Assembly (NCBI GenBank): GCA_937907205.1
Contig: CALESE010000146.1
Location: 1-45,974 of the forward strand
From: an uncultured Romboutsia sp.
GTDB lineage: Bacteria; Bacillota; Clostridia; Peptostreptococcales; Peptostreptococcaceae
Direction: 5' to 3'
Length of the DNA stretch: 45,974 nucleotides
Shown here: one piece after another, positions 33,200-42,234 of the stretch
Numbering within the stretch: the first letter of the stretch is position 1
How the letters are laid out: each line of letters begins with the position of its first letter
Translations under genes and position numbers: made by a program
Notes under the pieces: model-generated
Databases searched by the model: none
The model's input: the letters and a program-made list of their open reading frames with translations, nothing else
What the model was told of the DNA's origin: nothing

Positions 33200-34267
33200 A
33201 TGAGTAAACTTAATGTAGCCTTAATATTCGGAGGAAAATCAGGAGAACATGAAGTATCATTGATGTCTGCATCTTCTGTATACAAATACATTGATAAAGA
33301 TAAATATAATGTAATGACAATAGGTATAACTAAAGAAGGTAGATGGTTATACTGTGAAGGAAATGAAGAAAATATAAAAAATGGTGAGTGGGTTAACTTA
33401 GCAAAAAAAAATGTTGAAATAAACTTAGTTCCATGTGGAAATAAAGAAGTTGGGATACTTTTTGAAGATGGAAAGGTAGAAAAAATAGATATATTATTCC
33501 CTGTATTACATGGACCTTATGGAGAAGATGGAACAATACAAGGGTTATTTGAAATAAGTCAAATTCCTTATATAGGATGTGGAGTTTTAGCATCTAGTGT
33601 TGGAATGGATAAACTTATATGTAAAAAGGTATTTACTGAAATAGGACTACCTCAAGTGAATTATACTGATACTAACAAATGGCAATTCATTAATGATAGT
33701 GAAGGTGAATTAAACAAGATAGAATCAAAGCTTAACTATCCTATATTCGTTAAGCCTGCAAACTTAGGATCAAGCGTAGGTATATCAAAGGCAACTAATA
33801 GAAAAGAGCTTTTAGAAGGTATAAATGAAGCGTTAAGATATGATTCTAGAATAGTTTTAGAACAAGGGATAGATGCTAGAGAAATAGAAGTTGCGGTTCT
33901 TGGAAATAATGAAGTAAAAGCTTCGATAGCAGGGGAAATAAAGCCAGCAAAAGATTTCTATGATTATAATGATAAATATTTAGATGGTGCATCTACTTAT
34001 GATATACCAGCACAAATTAGTGAAGAAGATATGAATTATATAAGAGAAAAGGCTATACAAGCGTTCAAAGGGATAGATGGAAAAGGTCTTTCTAGAGTAG
34101 ACTTTTTCAAGGATAAAAATTCTGGAGAAATATTTATAAATGAGATAAATACATTACCAGGATTTACAAATATAAGTATGTATCCTAAAATGTGGGAGGC
34201 TACAGGATTAGAATATACTAAACTTATAGATGAGCTTATAAAATTAGCTATAGATTCAAAAAAGTAA
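33200..34267 (+). CDS. ddl: D-alanine--D-alanine ligase
   Basis: Joins two D-alanines for peptidoglycan precursors. A 355-residue ATP-grasp enzyme, slightly longer than average. It opens LNVALIFGGKSGEHEVSLMS. The ATP-grasp lid and metal sites are seen in FPVLHGPYGEDGTIQGLFE, FVKPANLGSSVGISKA, VLEQGIDAREIEVAVLG, LSRVDFF and EINTLPGFT. CAGGAGGGT precedes the ATG. It sits 14 bp ahead of murI, so the pair is one cell-wall operon following the sporulation block. Whether its product ends in D-Ala or another residue cannot be told; the usual Ddl motifs favour D-Ala. Confidence 0.95.
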   Translation: MSKLNVALIFGGKSGEHEVSLMSASSVYKYIDKDKYNVMTIGITKEGRWLYCEGNEENIKNGEWVNLAKKNVEINLVPCGNKEVGILFEDGKVEKIDILFPVLHGPYGEDGTIQGLFEISQIPYIGCGVLASSVGMDKLICKKVFTEIGLPQVNYTDTNKWQFINDSEGELNKIESKLNYPIFVKPANLGSSVGISKATNRKELLEGINEALRYDSRIVLEQGIDAREIEVAVLGNNEVKASIAGEIKPAKDFYDYNDKYLDGASTYDIPAQISEEDMNYIREKAIQAFKGIDGKGLSRVDFFKDKNSGEIFINEINTLPGFTNISMYPKMWEATGLEYTKLIDELIKLAIDSKK

Positions 34268-34281
34268 AGTAGGTGTAACTA

Positions 34282-35088
34282 ATGAGTAATAGGCCAATAG
34301 GTGTATTTGATTCAGGTCTAGGTGGATTAACTGTATTAAAAGAAATAAATAAACTTTTACCTAATGAAAATATAGTGTATTTTGGTGATACAGCTAGGGT
34401 ACCTTATGGGCCAAGATCAAAAGAAACTGTAATACAATATACTTTTCAAGCTATAAACTTTTTGATATCTCAAAACGTAAAAGCTATAGTAATAGCTTGT
34501 AATACAGCGACAGCTAGAACCTTAAAATTAGCTCAAAAAAAGTATGATATACCTATAATCGGAGTTATAGAAGCTGGAGCAAGAACAGCAGCTTATACGA
34601 CTAAAAATAATATAGTTGGAGTCATAGGAACACAAGGAACTATAAATTCTAAAGCATATAATCTAGAAATATCAAAGCTTAATAAAGATATAAGAATAAT
34701 AGATAAAGCATGTCCATTATTTGTTCCTATAGTAGAAGAAGGATGGTCTAATACAGATATAGCACATCTAACTGCAAAAAGATATTTGCAGGAATTAATA
34801 GACAAAGGTATAGATTCTCTTGTATTAGGATGTACTCATTATCCTTTACTAAAAAAGACGATAGGAGAAGTTGTTGGAGAGAATATAACATTAGTAAATC
34901 CTGCAAAAGAAACAGCGAAAGATTTAGAAAAAGTACTACAATTAAATAATTTATTAAAGGGTGAAGATACTAAACCGAATTGTCAGTATTATGTATCTGA
35001 TATACCTGAAAAATTTGCTTTATTAGCAGGTGAATTTTTAAATCAAGAAATAGACAATATAAATAATGTGAATATACAAAAATATTAA
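34282..35088 (+). CDS. murI: Glutamate racemase
   Basis: Interconverts L- and D-glutamate to supply D-Glu for peptidoglycan. A 268-residue cofactor-independent racemase with IGVFDSGLGGLTVLKEI at the start, YFGDTARVPYGPRS, the first catalytic cysteine in IACNTATART and the second in LVLGCTHYPLL. Length and motifs are complete. It follows ddl by 14 bp, giving a D-amino-acid supply unit. GTAGGTG precedes its ATG, a rather weak ribosome site that fits translational coupling to ddl. Confidence 0.97.
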   Translation: MSNRPIGVFDSGLGGLTVLKEINKLLPNENIVYFGDTARVPYGPRSKETVIQYTFQAINFLISQNVKAIVIACNTATARTLKLAQKKYDIPIIGVIEAGARTAAYTTKNNIVGVIGTQGTINSKAYNLEISKLNKDIRIIDKACPLFVPIVEEGWSNTDIAHLTAKRYLQELIDKGIDSLVLGCTHYPLLKKTIGEVVGENITLVNPAKETAKDLEKVLQLNNLLKGEDTKPNCQYYVSDIPEKFALLAGEFLNQEIDNINNVNIQKY

Positions 35089-35097
35089 CATTAACAA

Positions 35098-35132
35098 ATA
35101 TAAACTTTAGACCATTGGTTTAAAGTTTATAC
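35098..35132 (+). terminator. Hairpin after murI (probable terminator)
   Basis: TATAAACTTTA and TAAAGTTTATA pair around an ACCATTGGT centre. A clean T run is missing, so termination may be partial and the DUF1934 gene may be read through. Confidence 0.5.
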
Positions 35133-35151
35133 TTGTTTAGGAGGAAATTAA

Positions 35152-35562
35152 ATGGACGTAAAGGTTAATATACGTACTAAGCAATATGATAATAATGGTT
35201 ATGTAGATACTATAAACTTAGACACAGTAGCCAATTTATACAATAAAAATAATGATATATATATAGTATATAAAGAAGAAATAGAGGGATTGAAAACTAC
35301 GACAACTATAAAAATATCAGATGATGAAGTTAGTATAAAAAAATTTGGTAATACTAATTCTAATATGATATTAAAGGAAGGATATACTCATACAAACCAG
35401 TATAGAACACCTCAAGGAATATTTGTTATAGAAACAAAAACTAATAAATTAGATATAAATAAAGATATAAACAATTCTATAAAAGTAAATATAGAATATG
35501 ATATTAATATAATGGATTTATTTAAAGGTAAAAATGAAATAGATATAAACATACAAATATAA
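35152..35562 (+). CDS. DUF1934 domain-containing protein (YwiB-like)
   Basis: A 136-residue protein of the DUF1934/YwiB family, predicted to form a small beta-barrel of the lipocalin-like type. Alternating strands are seen in VKVNIRTKQYD, IYIVYKEEIEGLKTTTTIKI, NSNMILKEGYTHTNQYRTPQ and GIFVIETKTNKLDI, with KVNIEYDINI near the end. The function is unknown. It lies between murI and tilS. TAGGAGGAAA precedes the ATG. Confidence 0.85.
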   Translation: MDVKVNIRTKQYDNNGYVDTINLDTVANLYNKNNDIYIVYKEEIEGLKTTTTIKISDDEVSIKKFGNTNSNMILKEGYTHTNQYRTPQGIFVIETKTNKLDINKDINNSIKVNIEYDINIMDLFKGKNEIDINIQI

Positions 35563-35728
35563 ATTTAACTTAATTTATATTTGTATAAAGATATTTAAAA
35601 TACTACCTTTTATTTAATTTATTTGGTATTATAATAATACTAAAGTTTATGCGTTTTGTTAAAATTAACAAGGGTTTATATTCTTTCTGTAGAAAATATA
35701 TATAAAACTAAATGTAAGAGGTATAATT

Positions 35729-37114
35729 ATGATTTTTGAAAAGGTACTAAGTACTATAAATAAATATAATTTAATAGAGAATGGAGATAAAATTGTTTTA
35801 GGTCTTTCAGGAGGACCTGATTCTGTTTGTCTATTACATATACTTAACAGGCTAAAAAATGAAATGGATATAGAGATATATGCGGCTCACTTAAATCATC
35901 AAATTAGAGGGCTAGAAGCACAAAAAGATGCATTATATGTATCGAAGATTTGTGATGATATGGGTATAACGCTTTTTGTGAAATCTATAAATGTACCGAA
36001 ATATTGTTTAGATCATGGGTTATCAATCGAAGAAGGCGCTAGAAAACTTAGATATGAAATGTTTAATGAAATAAAGAATAAAACTAAATCTAATAAGATT
36101 GCTGTGGGACACAATCTAAATGATCAAGCAGAAACTATACTTATGCGTATTATGAGAGGTACAGGACTTCAGGGATTAAGAGGAATAGAGTATATAAGAG
36201 AAAATAGCATAATTAGACCTATACTAGATATAGATAGAAAAGATATAGAATCTTATTGTAAACATTATGACTTAAATCCTAAGGTTGATGAATCAAACCT
36301 AGAAAATATATATACTAGGAATAAAGTTAGATTAGAACTTATACCTTACATGAGGGATAATTTTAATCCTAATATAATAGAATCTATAGTGAGAATGAGC
36401 AATAGTTTAAAAATTGATAGTGATTATATAGAGGATGAATCCAATATAAAATATAAGGAAGTTTCTAGTAAAATAGAAGAGTCTATAAATATAGATATAA
36501 AAGGATATACTAATTTACATAAGGCTATAAAAATAAGAATTTTAAGAAAAGCTATAAAAGAGTTATTAGGAGATACAAATTTCGTAGATCAAAAACATAT
36601 AGAAGATATTATGGAGTTAGAAAGTGAAAATAAACTAGATAAAAAAATAAATCTTCCAAGAGGATTATTTGCATATAGAAGAAAAAATAACATAATATTA
36701 ACTACGAGAGAAATTATTAATGAAGATATAGAGTTCTGTTATAATATACCTATTAATGGTTTTATAAAAATAAAAGAATTAGATATGATAGTTGAAACCC
36801 AAATAATGAATATTAATAGATACAAAAGTATGAAATCAGATAAGATATCTAAAGGGTTTGATTTTAATAAAATAAAGGGGGGGATAGTTGTAAGAAGTAG
36901 AAAGCAGGGAGATAAAATTAAGCTTTCTGTAGGTAGCAAAAAAATAAAACAATTATTCATAGATTTAAAGATTCCTAAGGAAGAAAGATGCAAAGTTCCT
37001 ATTATTGCAGACAGTGAAGAAATTATATGTGTAGGAGATCAAAGAATCAGTGAAAACCATAAGATTGATGTAAATACAAAAGAAGTCTTAAAGATTAGCT
37101 TTAAGAAATTATAG
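35729..37114 (+). CDS. tilS: tRNA(Ile)-lysidine synthase
   Basis: Converts cytidine 34 of the minor isoleucine tRNA to lysidine, so that it reads AUA. This AU-rich genome uses ATA codons heavily, so the enzyme should be essential. The 461-residue sequence has the PP-loop LGLSGGPDSVCLLHIL (SGGPDS 27-32), AAHLNHQIRG, GHNLNDQAET and GLRGI, followed by the TilS C-terminal domains including VVRSRKQGDKIKL and KQLFIDLKIPKEER. A weak AAGAGG site precedes the ATG. ftsH follows after 31 bp. Confidence 0.96.
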   Translation: MIFEKVLSTINKYNLIENGDKIVLGLSGGPDSVCLLHILNRLKNEMDIEIYAAHLNHQIRGLEAQKDALYVSKICDDMGITLFVKSINVPKYCLDHGLSIEEGARKLRYEMFNEIKNKTKSNKIAVGHNLNDQAETILMRIMRGTGLQGLRGIEYIRENSIIRPILDIDRKDIESYCKHYDLNPKVDESNLENIYTRNKVRLELIPYMRDNFNPNIIESIVRMSNSLKIDSDYIEDESNIKYKEVSSKIEESINIDIKGYTNLHKAIKIRILRKAIKELLGDTNFVDQKHIEDIMELESENKLDKKINLPRGLFAYRRKNNIILTTREIINEDIEFCYNIPINGFIKIKELDMIVETQIMNINRYKSMKSDKISKGFDFNKIKGGIVVRSRKQGDKIKLSVGSKKIKQLFIDLKIPKEERCKVPIIADSEEIICVGDQRISENHKIDVNTKEVLKISFKKL

Positions 37115-37145
37115 ATTAAAACAACGTATGAAAGGAGGGCTTCTT

Positions 37146-39119
37146 TTGAATAAGATTTTCAAAGGAATGGGATTTTATTTGCTAATATTTGTAATAATAG
37201 TAGCAATAGTTCATATTACAGGTAAGCCAGCAGATAAAGTTAAACAAATGAAATTCTCGGAAGTATATAGAGAGTTAGATAAAGAAAACATAAAAAATAT
37301 AAACTTTATAAATGGAACTGCTGTAGAAGGAACAATAAAAGATACTAATACTAAATTTAGATCATATGTACCAGAAGAAGCAATGGGAACACAATTATCT
37401 AATGAAATATTAACACAAGCTAAAGAAGGGAAATTAGTATTTTCTGGAGAGGCTAAGCCAACTACACCTTGGTTCGTAGAAATGTTACCAACACTATTAT
37501 TATTATTTGGTATGTTAGTGTTATGGTTTGTATTTATGAATCAGTCTCAAGGTGGAGGCGGAAAAGTTATGAACTTTGGTAAATCAAAAGCTAAAGTGCA
37601 TAAAGATGATGAAAAAACTAGAGTTACATTTAAGGATGTAGCAGGTTTAAATGAAGAAAAAGAAGATTTACAGGAAGTAGTTGATTTCTTAAAAAATCCT
37701 AAAAAATATATTGATTTAGGTGCTAGAATACCAAAAGGTATACTTATGGTTGGTCCTCCAGGAACAGGTAAAACGTATTTATCAAGAGCCGTTGCAGGTG
37801 AAGCAGGAGTACCATTCTTTAGTATCAGTGGTTCTGATTTCGTTGAAATGTTTGTTGGGGTTGGTGCTTCAAGAGTAAGAGATTTATTCGAGCAAGCAAA
37901 GAAAAATGCACCAGCAATAATATTCATAGATGAAATAGATGCTGTTGGTAGAAAAAGAGGAGCCGGTCTTGGCGGAGGTCATGATGAAAGAGAGCAAACT
38001 CTTAATCAATTACTTGTTGAAATGGATGGATTTGGTATAAATAATGGTATAATAATAATGGCAGCTACAAATAGACCTGATATACTTGACCCAGCATTAC
38101 TTAGACCAGGTAGATTTGATAGAGAAGTTGTTGTTGGAGCTCCTGACGTTAAAGGTAGAGAGGCTATATTTAAAGTTCACTCAAAAAATAAACCTTTATC
38201 AGATGATGTTAAGCCAAATGTATTAGCTAGAAGAACACCTGGATTTACTCCAGCTGATATAGAAAATATAATGAATGAAGCTGCTATACTTACAGCTAGA
38301 AAAAGACAAAAAGAAATTCATATGGATACGATAGAAGAAGCTATAACAAAAGTTATGGTTGGGGTAGCTAAAAAGTCTAGAGTAATAAGCGAGAAAGATA
38401 GAAAACTTACAGCATACCATGAAGGTGGTCATGCGGTGTGTATGCATATATTAAAAAATGTAAATCCAGTTCACCAAGTTACAATAGTTCCAAGAGGTAG
38501 AGCAGGTGGATTTACTGAGCCACTTCCAAAAGAAGATCAAATGTATGGAACTAAAAAAGAAATGGAAGAAACTATAATAATGGCACTTGGAGGTAGGGTT
38601 GCTGAAGAGTTAGTACTAGATGATATATCAACTGGTGCATCAAATGACTTAGAAAGAGTTACTCAAACTGCAAGAGCTATGGTTACTAAATATGGTATGA
38701 GTGAAAAACTTGGACCAATGGTATTTGGTGACAATGAAGATGAAGTATTCTTAGGAAACAGCTTTACATCTAAGAGAAACTACTCTGAAGAAGTTGCTTT
38801 TGAAATAGATAAAGAAATAAAAAGAATAGTAGATGTAGCATATAAAGAATGTAGAAGAATACTACAAGAAAATATGGATAGATTAGACTATATAGCTCAA
38901 GCTTTATTAGTTTATGAAACATTAGATTCAGAACAATTTGTTAAAGCATTTAATAAGGAATTACCATTAGATATTTCTACAGATGATTTAGCTACAACAG
39001 CTGAAGTAGTAGACGAAGGTGAAAAGTTAATAACTGAAGAAATAAATAATGATGATAAATTAGTAACTGAAGATACTAATGAGAATATAAATGATTTAAA
39101 AAATGATAGATTTGAATAA
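37146..39119 (+). CDS. ftsH: ATP-dependent zinc metalloprotease FtsH
   Basis: A membrane-bound AAA+ protease of about 657 residues that degrades misfolded and regulatory membrane proteins. Two membrane segments flank a short external domain (first near the start, second LLLLFGMLVLWFVFM). They are followed by the AAA domain with Walker A GPPGTGKT, Walker B FIDEIDAVG, the second region of homology ATNRPDILDPALLRPGRFDR, and the zinc site HEGGH. I place the start at TTG 37146, 6 bp after AAAGGAGGG (37131-37139). The frame is open from ATG 37128, but that would put the ribosome site inside the gene. The final ~45 residues are acidic and variable. Confidence 0.96.
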   Translation: MNKIFKGMGFYLLIFVIIVAIVHITGKPADKVKQMKFSEVYRELDKENIKNINFINGTAVEGTIKDTNTKFRSYVPEEAMGTQLSNEILTQAKEGKLVFSGEAKPTTPWFVEMLPTLLLLFGMLVLWFVFMNQSQGGGGKVMNFGKSKAKVHKDDEKTRVTFKDVAGLNEEKEDLQEVVDFLKNPKKYIDLGARIPKGILMVGPPGTGKTYLSRAVAGEAGVPFFSISGSDFVEMFVGVGASRVRDLFEQAKKNAPAIIFIDEIDAVGRKRGAGLGGGHDEREQTLNQLLVEMDGFGINNGIIIMAATNRPDILDPALLRPGRFDREVVVGAPDVKGREAIFKVHSKNKPLSDDVKPNVLARRTPGFTPADIENIMNEAAILTARKRQKEIHMDTIEEAITKVMVGVAKKSRVISEKDRKLTAYHEGGHAVCMHILKNVNPVHQVTIVPRGRAGGFTEPLPKEDQMYGTKKEMEETIIMALGGRVAEELVLDDISTGASNDLERVTQTARAMVTKYGMSEKLGPMVFGDNEDEVFLGNSFTSKRNYSEEVAFEIDKEIKRIVDVAYKECRRILQENMDRLDYIAQALLVYETLDSEQFVKAFNKELPLDISTDDLATTAEVVDEGEKLITEEINNDDKLVTEDTNENINDLKNDRFE

Positions 39120-39148
39120 AAAATAGGACCTATATAGGTCCTATTTTA
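39119..39148 (+). terminator. Terminator after ftsH
   Basis: AAAATAGGACC and GGTCCTATTTT pair over TATATA, with a TTTT end. The palindrome could work in both directions. Confidence 0.85.
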
Positions 39149-39181
39149 ATATAAATATATTTACACTAGATGAGGTATAAT

Positions 39182-40159
39182 ATGAAAAATAAAATAATAG
39201 AAATTTTATTAAATAAAGATAATGAATTTATATCAGGAGAAGAACTATCAAAAATGTTTGGCATTTCTAGAGCTGGTATATGGAAACATATTAAATCTTT
39301 AAAAGATGAAGGATACAGTATAGAGTCAGTTAGTAGAAAAGGATATAGACTAACAGAAAGACCAACAGATATTTTAACCAATCAAAATATAGGTCATGAT
39401 TTAAATACTAAATTTATAGGTAAAAAAATAATTCATTTTGATACTATAGGATCTACCAATGATTATGCTAAAAAGATAGCTTATGAAGAGGATGAAGGTA
39501 CAGTTATTATAAGTGAAGAACAAACTAAAGGAAGAGGAAGAATAGGACGTGCTTGGGAGTCAAAAAGAAATGAAGGAATTTGGATGAGTATTATATTAAA
39601 GCCAAATATAATACCTTATAAAGCTCCATTTTTGACATTAATAGCTGGTGCTAGTATAGTAAATGCATTAAACAATTTAGATATTGAAGCTAGTATAAAG
39701 TGGCCAAATGATATTATTATAAGTAATAAAAAAATATGTGGTATTTTAACTGAATTATCATATGAAATTGAAAGGATAAATCATATAGTGTTAGGTATAG
39801 GTATAAATGTTAAAACTATGGAGTTTTCTAAGGAAATATGTAATATAGCGACTTCTTTATATAAAGAAGGATATAATGTTTCTAGAGTTGATTTAGTTAG
39901 GGCTATACTTAAAGAGTTTGAATATTTATATTTAGAATATATAAACAATAACAACAAAGAAAAAACATTAGATATTTGTAGAAAGTATTCAGCTATAATT
40001 GATAAAGATATATATATTATAAATGGAGATAATAAAGAACTAGTTAAATGTTTAGATATAAATGAAGATGGAAATTTAATTATAAATGACAAATATGGGA
40101 ACAAAAGGGAAATCTTATCAGGTGAAGTTTCTATAAGAGGAGTTAAGGGATATGTATAA
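39182..40159 (+). CDS. birA: Biotin operon repressor / biotin--protein ligase
   Basis: A bifunctional protein of 325 residues. The N-terminal HTH (FISGEELSKMFGISRAGIWK, then HIKSLKDEGYSIES) binds biotin operators. The central ligase has IHFDTIGSTNDYAKK, the biotinyl-AMP loop KGRGRIGRAWES and IKWPNDIIISNKKICGILTE. The C-terminal SH3-like part ends with LSGEVSIRG. It activates biotin and attaches it to carboxylases. I chose ATG 39182 with GAGGT at 39172-39176; ATG 39170 is in frame but precedes that site. No biotin synthesis genes are near. Confidence 0.93.
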   Translation: MKNKIIEILLNKDNEFISGEELSKMFGISRAGIWKHIKSLKDEGYSIESVSRKGYRLTERPTDILTNQNIGHDLNTKFIGKKIIHFDTIGSTNDYAKKIAYEEDEGTVIISEEQTKGRGRIGRAWESKRNEGIWMSIILKPNIIPYKAPFLTLIAGASIVNALNNLDIEASIKWPNDIIISNKKICGILTELSYEIERINHIVLGIGINVKTMEFSKEICNIATSLYKEGYNVSRVDLVRAILKEFEYLYLEYINNNNKEKTLDICRKYSAIIDKDIYIINGDNKELVKCLDINEDGNLIINDKYGNKREILSGEVSIRGVKGYV

Positions 40160-40538
40160 TAATATTTTAGATGTAATAAGGAATAAAAGTTGGACAAGAT
40201 CAGGATTTAAAATGATTAACGGGTTGTACGGTGATAATATGTGAAGAATGTGCTATTTGTGGAGTTGATGTAAGAGGTGGTGGATCTGCTAAATAAAGCT
40301 GGATGTAAAAAGATATCTCAAATAGCTCATAATGGATATGCTAAATCTATATTCCCTATACATACATATTATTATGGAAATACTATATTTACTATGGCTA
40401 TTGGTGAAATCGAGTCAAATATAACTCTTATTGGCTCGTTAGCAACAGAAGTAGTAGAAAAAGAGTGTTATTAATGCAATAAAGAATGCAAAAAATGTAA
40501 ATAATATAGTATCTTATAAAGATATACATCAAAAATAA
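40152..40538 (+). pseudogene. Remnant of a P1-family (S58, DmpA-like) aminopeptidase gene
   Basis: Fragments of a P1 peptidase are readable in shifting frames. First is an N-terminal MYNNILDVIRNKS at 40152, overlapping the birA end. A shift then gives GCTVIICEECAICGVDVRGG (40219-40278). Most of the middle is deleted. Another frame has KKISQIAHNGYAKSIFPIHT followed by YYYGNTIFTMAIGE and a LATEVVEK segment. A last shift gives NAIKNAKNVNNIVSYKDIHQ to a stop at 40538. Intact relatives are around 300 residues or more and include a catalytic self-cleavage site, which is missing here. It is clearly decayed; no function remains. Confidence 0.8.
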
Positions 40539-40544
40539 GAGTTG

Positions 40545-40573
40545 TTGACAATGTGTATACCTATTGATAAAAT
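40545..40573 (+). promoter_or_regulatory. Probable promoter of panT-coaX
   Basis: TTGACA (40545-40550), a 17-bp spacer and TAAAAT (40568-40573). The expected start near 40580 gives a leader of about 105 bases before the transporter gene. Confidence 0.6.
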
Positions 40574-40585
40574 TATTTTGTTAAA

Positions 40586-40678
40586 GCTGGTATCTAAAAT
40601 TTAGAGCCAGACTAAAACCTAAAAAATTAAATAAAATTTTAGAAGTCCGGCATCTTTTATGAGCTGGAACGGAGGTGT
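40586..40678 (+). ncRNA. Structured 5' leader of the ECF transporter gene (unassigned)
   Basis: Three successive stems are visible. CTGG..TCTAA pairs with TTAGA.CCAG (about 40587-40610). GACTAAAA pairs with TTTTAG..AGTC (about 40609-40648). TCCGGC pairs with GCTGGA (about 40647-40669), just ahead of the GGAGGTG ribosome site. The last stem could control access to that site. I do not recognise a known riboswitch, and T-box or THF consensus is absent. Confidence 0.4.
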
Positions 40679-40684
40679 ACTTTT

Positions 40685-41347
40685 ATGAATACTGTTAATC
40701 AACGTAAAACAGTAAAAAAACTTGATGTAAGAAAGATGACTATTATAGCTATGTTATCAGCTATATCTATAATTATGTCTCTAACACCTATAGGTTATAT
40801 ACCTATAAATCCGGTTATGAATTTAACCATAATGCATATACCGGTAATAATAGGGGCAATAGTAGAAGGTCCACTAGCAGGTATGATTATAGGATTTGTA
40901 TTTGGAGCGACAAGTTTATTAAAAGCTCTTACAGCACCAACTGTAACTAACTTTATATCTTTAAATCCTTTGGTTTCAATATTACCAAGGATGTTAATCG
41001 CTATTGTATCATATTATTCATATATATTTATTAGCAATATGATTGATAAAGCAATATCGAGAAAATCAGATGAGGGTATAAAGAATAGTAAGTTAAAAAT
41101 AGTCCCAGCTGCATTTACAGGTGTAATAGGTACATTAACTAATACCATTGGGTATTTAGGTATGGCATACATATTATATGCCCAAAGATTTGCAGAGGCT
41201 TATATATCAAGTAACCCTAATGCAAGTGGATTAAATCCTGCTTATATACTATTTGGTCTAGTAGGAGCAAATGCTATACCAGAAGCAATATTAGCAGCAA
41301 TTATAGTAGGATCAGTTGTCACTGTACTTAAGACAGTTAGAAGATAG
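40685..41347 (+). CDS. panT: ECF transporter S component, probable pantothenate transporter PanT
   Basis: A 220-residue integral membrane protein with about six hydrophobic segments. It is the substrate-binding S subunit of an energy-coupling-factor importer. It has the family's MTIIAMLSAISIIMSL, LTIMHIPVIIGAIVEGPLAG and GFVFGATSLLKAL, and a C-terminal GLVGANAIPEAILAAIIVG. The shared ATPase and T subunits are not encoded here. Pantothenate is inferred from coaX lying 15 bp downstream; that gene phosphorylates pantothenate. GGAGGTG precedes the ATG. Other vitamins remain possible on sequence alone. Confidence 0.75.
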   Translation: MNTVNQRKTVKKLDVRKMTIIAMLSAISIIMSLTPIGYIPINPVMNLTIMHIPVIIGAIVEGPLAGMIIGFVFGATSLLKALTAPTVTNFISLNPLVSILPRMLIAIVSYYSYIFISNMIDKAISRKSDEGIKNSKLKIVPAAFTGVIGTLTNTIGYLGMAYILYAQRFAEAYISSNPNASGLNPAYILFGLVGANAIPEAILAAIIVGSVVTVLKTVRR

Positions 41348-41362
41348 AAAGAAGGTAAATTT

Positions 41363-42133
41363 ATGCTTTTAGTATTCGATGTTGGAAATACCAATATGGT
41401 TTTAGGTATATATAAAAATAATGAATTAATAAGACATTGGAGAATAAACACTGATAGAGATAAAACATCAGATGAATATGGAATGCTCATTAGAAATTTA
41501 TTCCAATATGAAAATTTAAATATGAATGACATAAAAGATGTTATAATATCATCTGTAGTACCAAACGTAATGCATTCGCTTGAAAATTTCTGCATAAAAT
41601 ACTGTAATAAACAACCTATGGTTGTTGGACCTGGAATTAAAACTGGATTAAATATAAAATATGATAATCCAAAACAAGTTGGAGCAGATAGAATAGTTAA
41701 TGCAGTAGCGGGTATAGAAAAATATGGTTATCCACTAATAATAGTTGATTTTGGAACAGGAACAACATTCTGTGCTATATCTGAAAAAGGAGAATATTTA
41801 GGTGGAACTATAGCTCCTGGTATAAAGATATCAAGTGAAGCTTTATTCCAAAGGGCATCAAAACTTCCTAGAGTTGAACTTGTTAAGCCAGGCAATACTA
41901 TATGCAAAAATACAGTATCAGCTATGCAGTCTGGGATAATATATGGTTATGCTGGATTGGTTGATAAAATAGTAGATATGATGAAAAAAGAATTAAACCA
42001 AGAAAATGTAAAAGTAATTGCTACAGGTGGATTAGCAAATCTTATTGCAACTGAAACTGAAAGCATAGATAATATAGATAGATTTTTAACTTTAGATGGT
42101 TTGAGATTTATATACGATAAAAATAAAGAATAG
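41363..42133 (+). CDS. coaX: Type III pantothenate kinase
   Basis: Phosphorylates pantothenate, the first step of CoA synthesis. A 256-residue ASKHA-fold enzyme with LLVFDVGNTNMVLGIY at the start (phosphate-binding, catalytic Asp), VGADRIVNAVAG, IIVDFGTGTTFCAI and GGTIAPGIKISSEALFQRAS. It is co-transcribed with the S component just upstream, so uptake and activation of the vitamin are linked. AAGAAGGT precedes the ATG. A hairpin terminator follows. Confidence 0.95.
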   Translation: MLLVFDVGNTNMVLGIYKNNELIRHWRINTDRDKTSDEYGMLIRNLFQYENLNMNDIKDVIISSVVPNVMHSLENFCIKYCNKQPMVVGPGIKTGLNIKYDNPKQVGADRIVNAVAGIEKYGYPLIIVDFGTGTTFCAISEKGEYLGGTIAPGIKISSEALFQRASKLPRVELVKPGNTICKNTVSAMQSGIIYGYAGLVDKIVDMMKKELNQENVKVIATGGLANLIATETESIDNIDRFLTLDGLRFIYDKNKE

Positions 42134-42136
42134 CAG

Positions 42137-42171
42137 TAAGGAATTGGGTGTCAAACTCAGTTCCTTTTTGT
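42137..42171 (+). terminator. Terminator after coaX
   Basis: AAGGAATTGGGT pairs with ACTCAGTTCCTT (two wobble positions) and is followed by TTTTG. Confidence 0.75.
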
Positions 42172-42234
42172 GATAATGGGTGAAGTTTTGGATATATATA
42201 TATAATAAATTTCAATAATAAGAAGGAGACGGAA

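Noticed and set aside
37547..37927. Minus-strand frame inside ftsH (126 residues)
   Set aside because: It mirrors the conserved Walker region in reverse and has no gene-like features.
40277..40474. A 65-residue open frame as an independent gene
   Set aside because: Its start is an internal GTG without a ribosome site and its sequence is a piece of a P1-family peptidase. It is part of the pseudogene.
40586..40684. T-box or THF riboswitch in the panT leader
   Set aside because: The T-box antiterminator motif is not present (only a GGAAC-like fragment), the leader is too short, and the THF consensus does not match.
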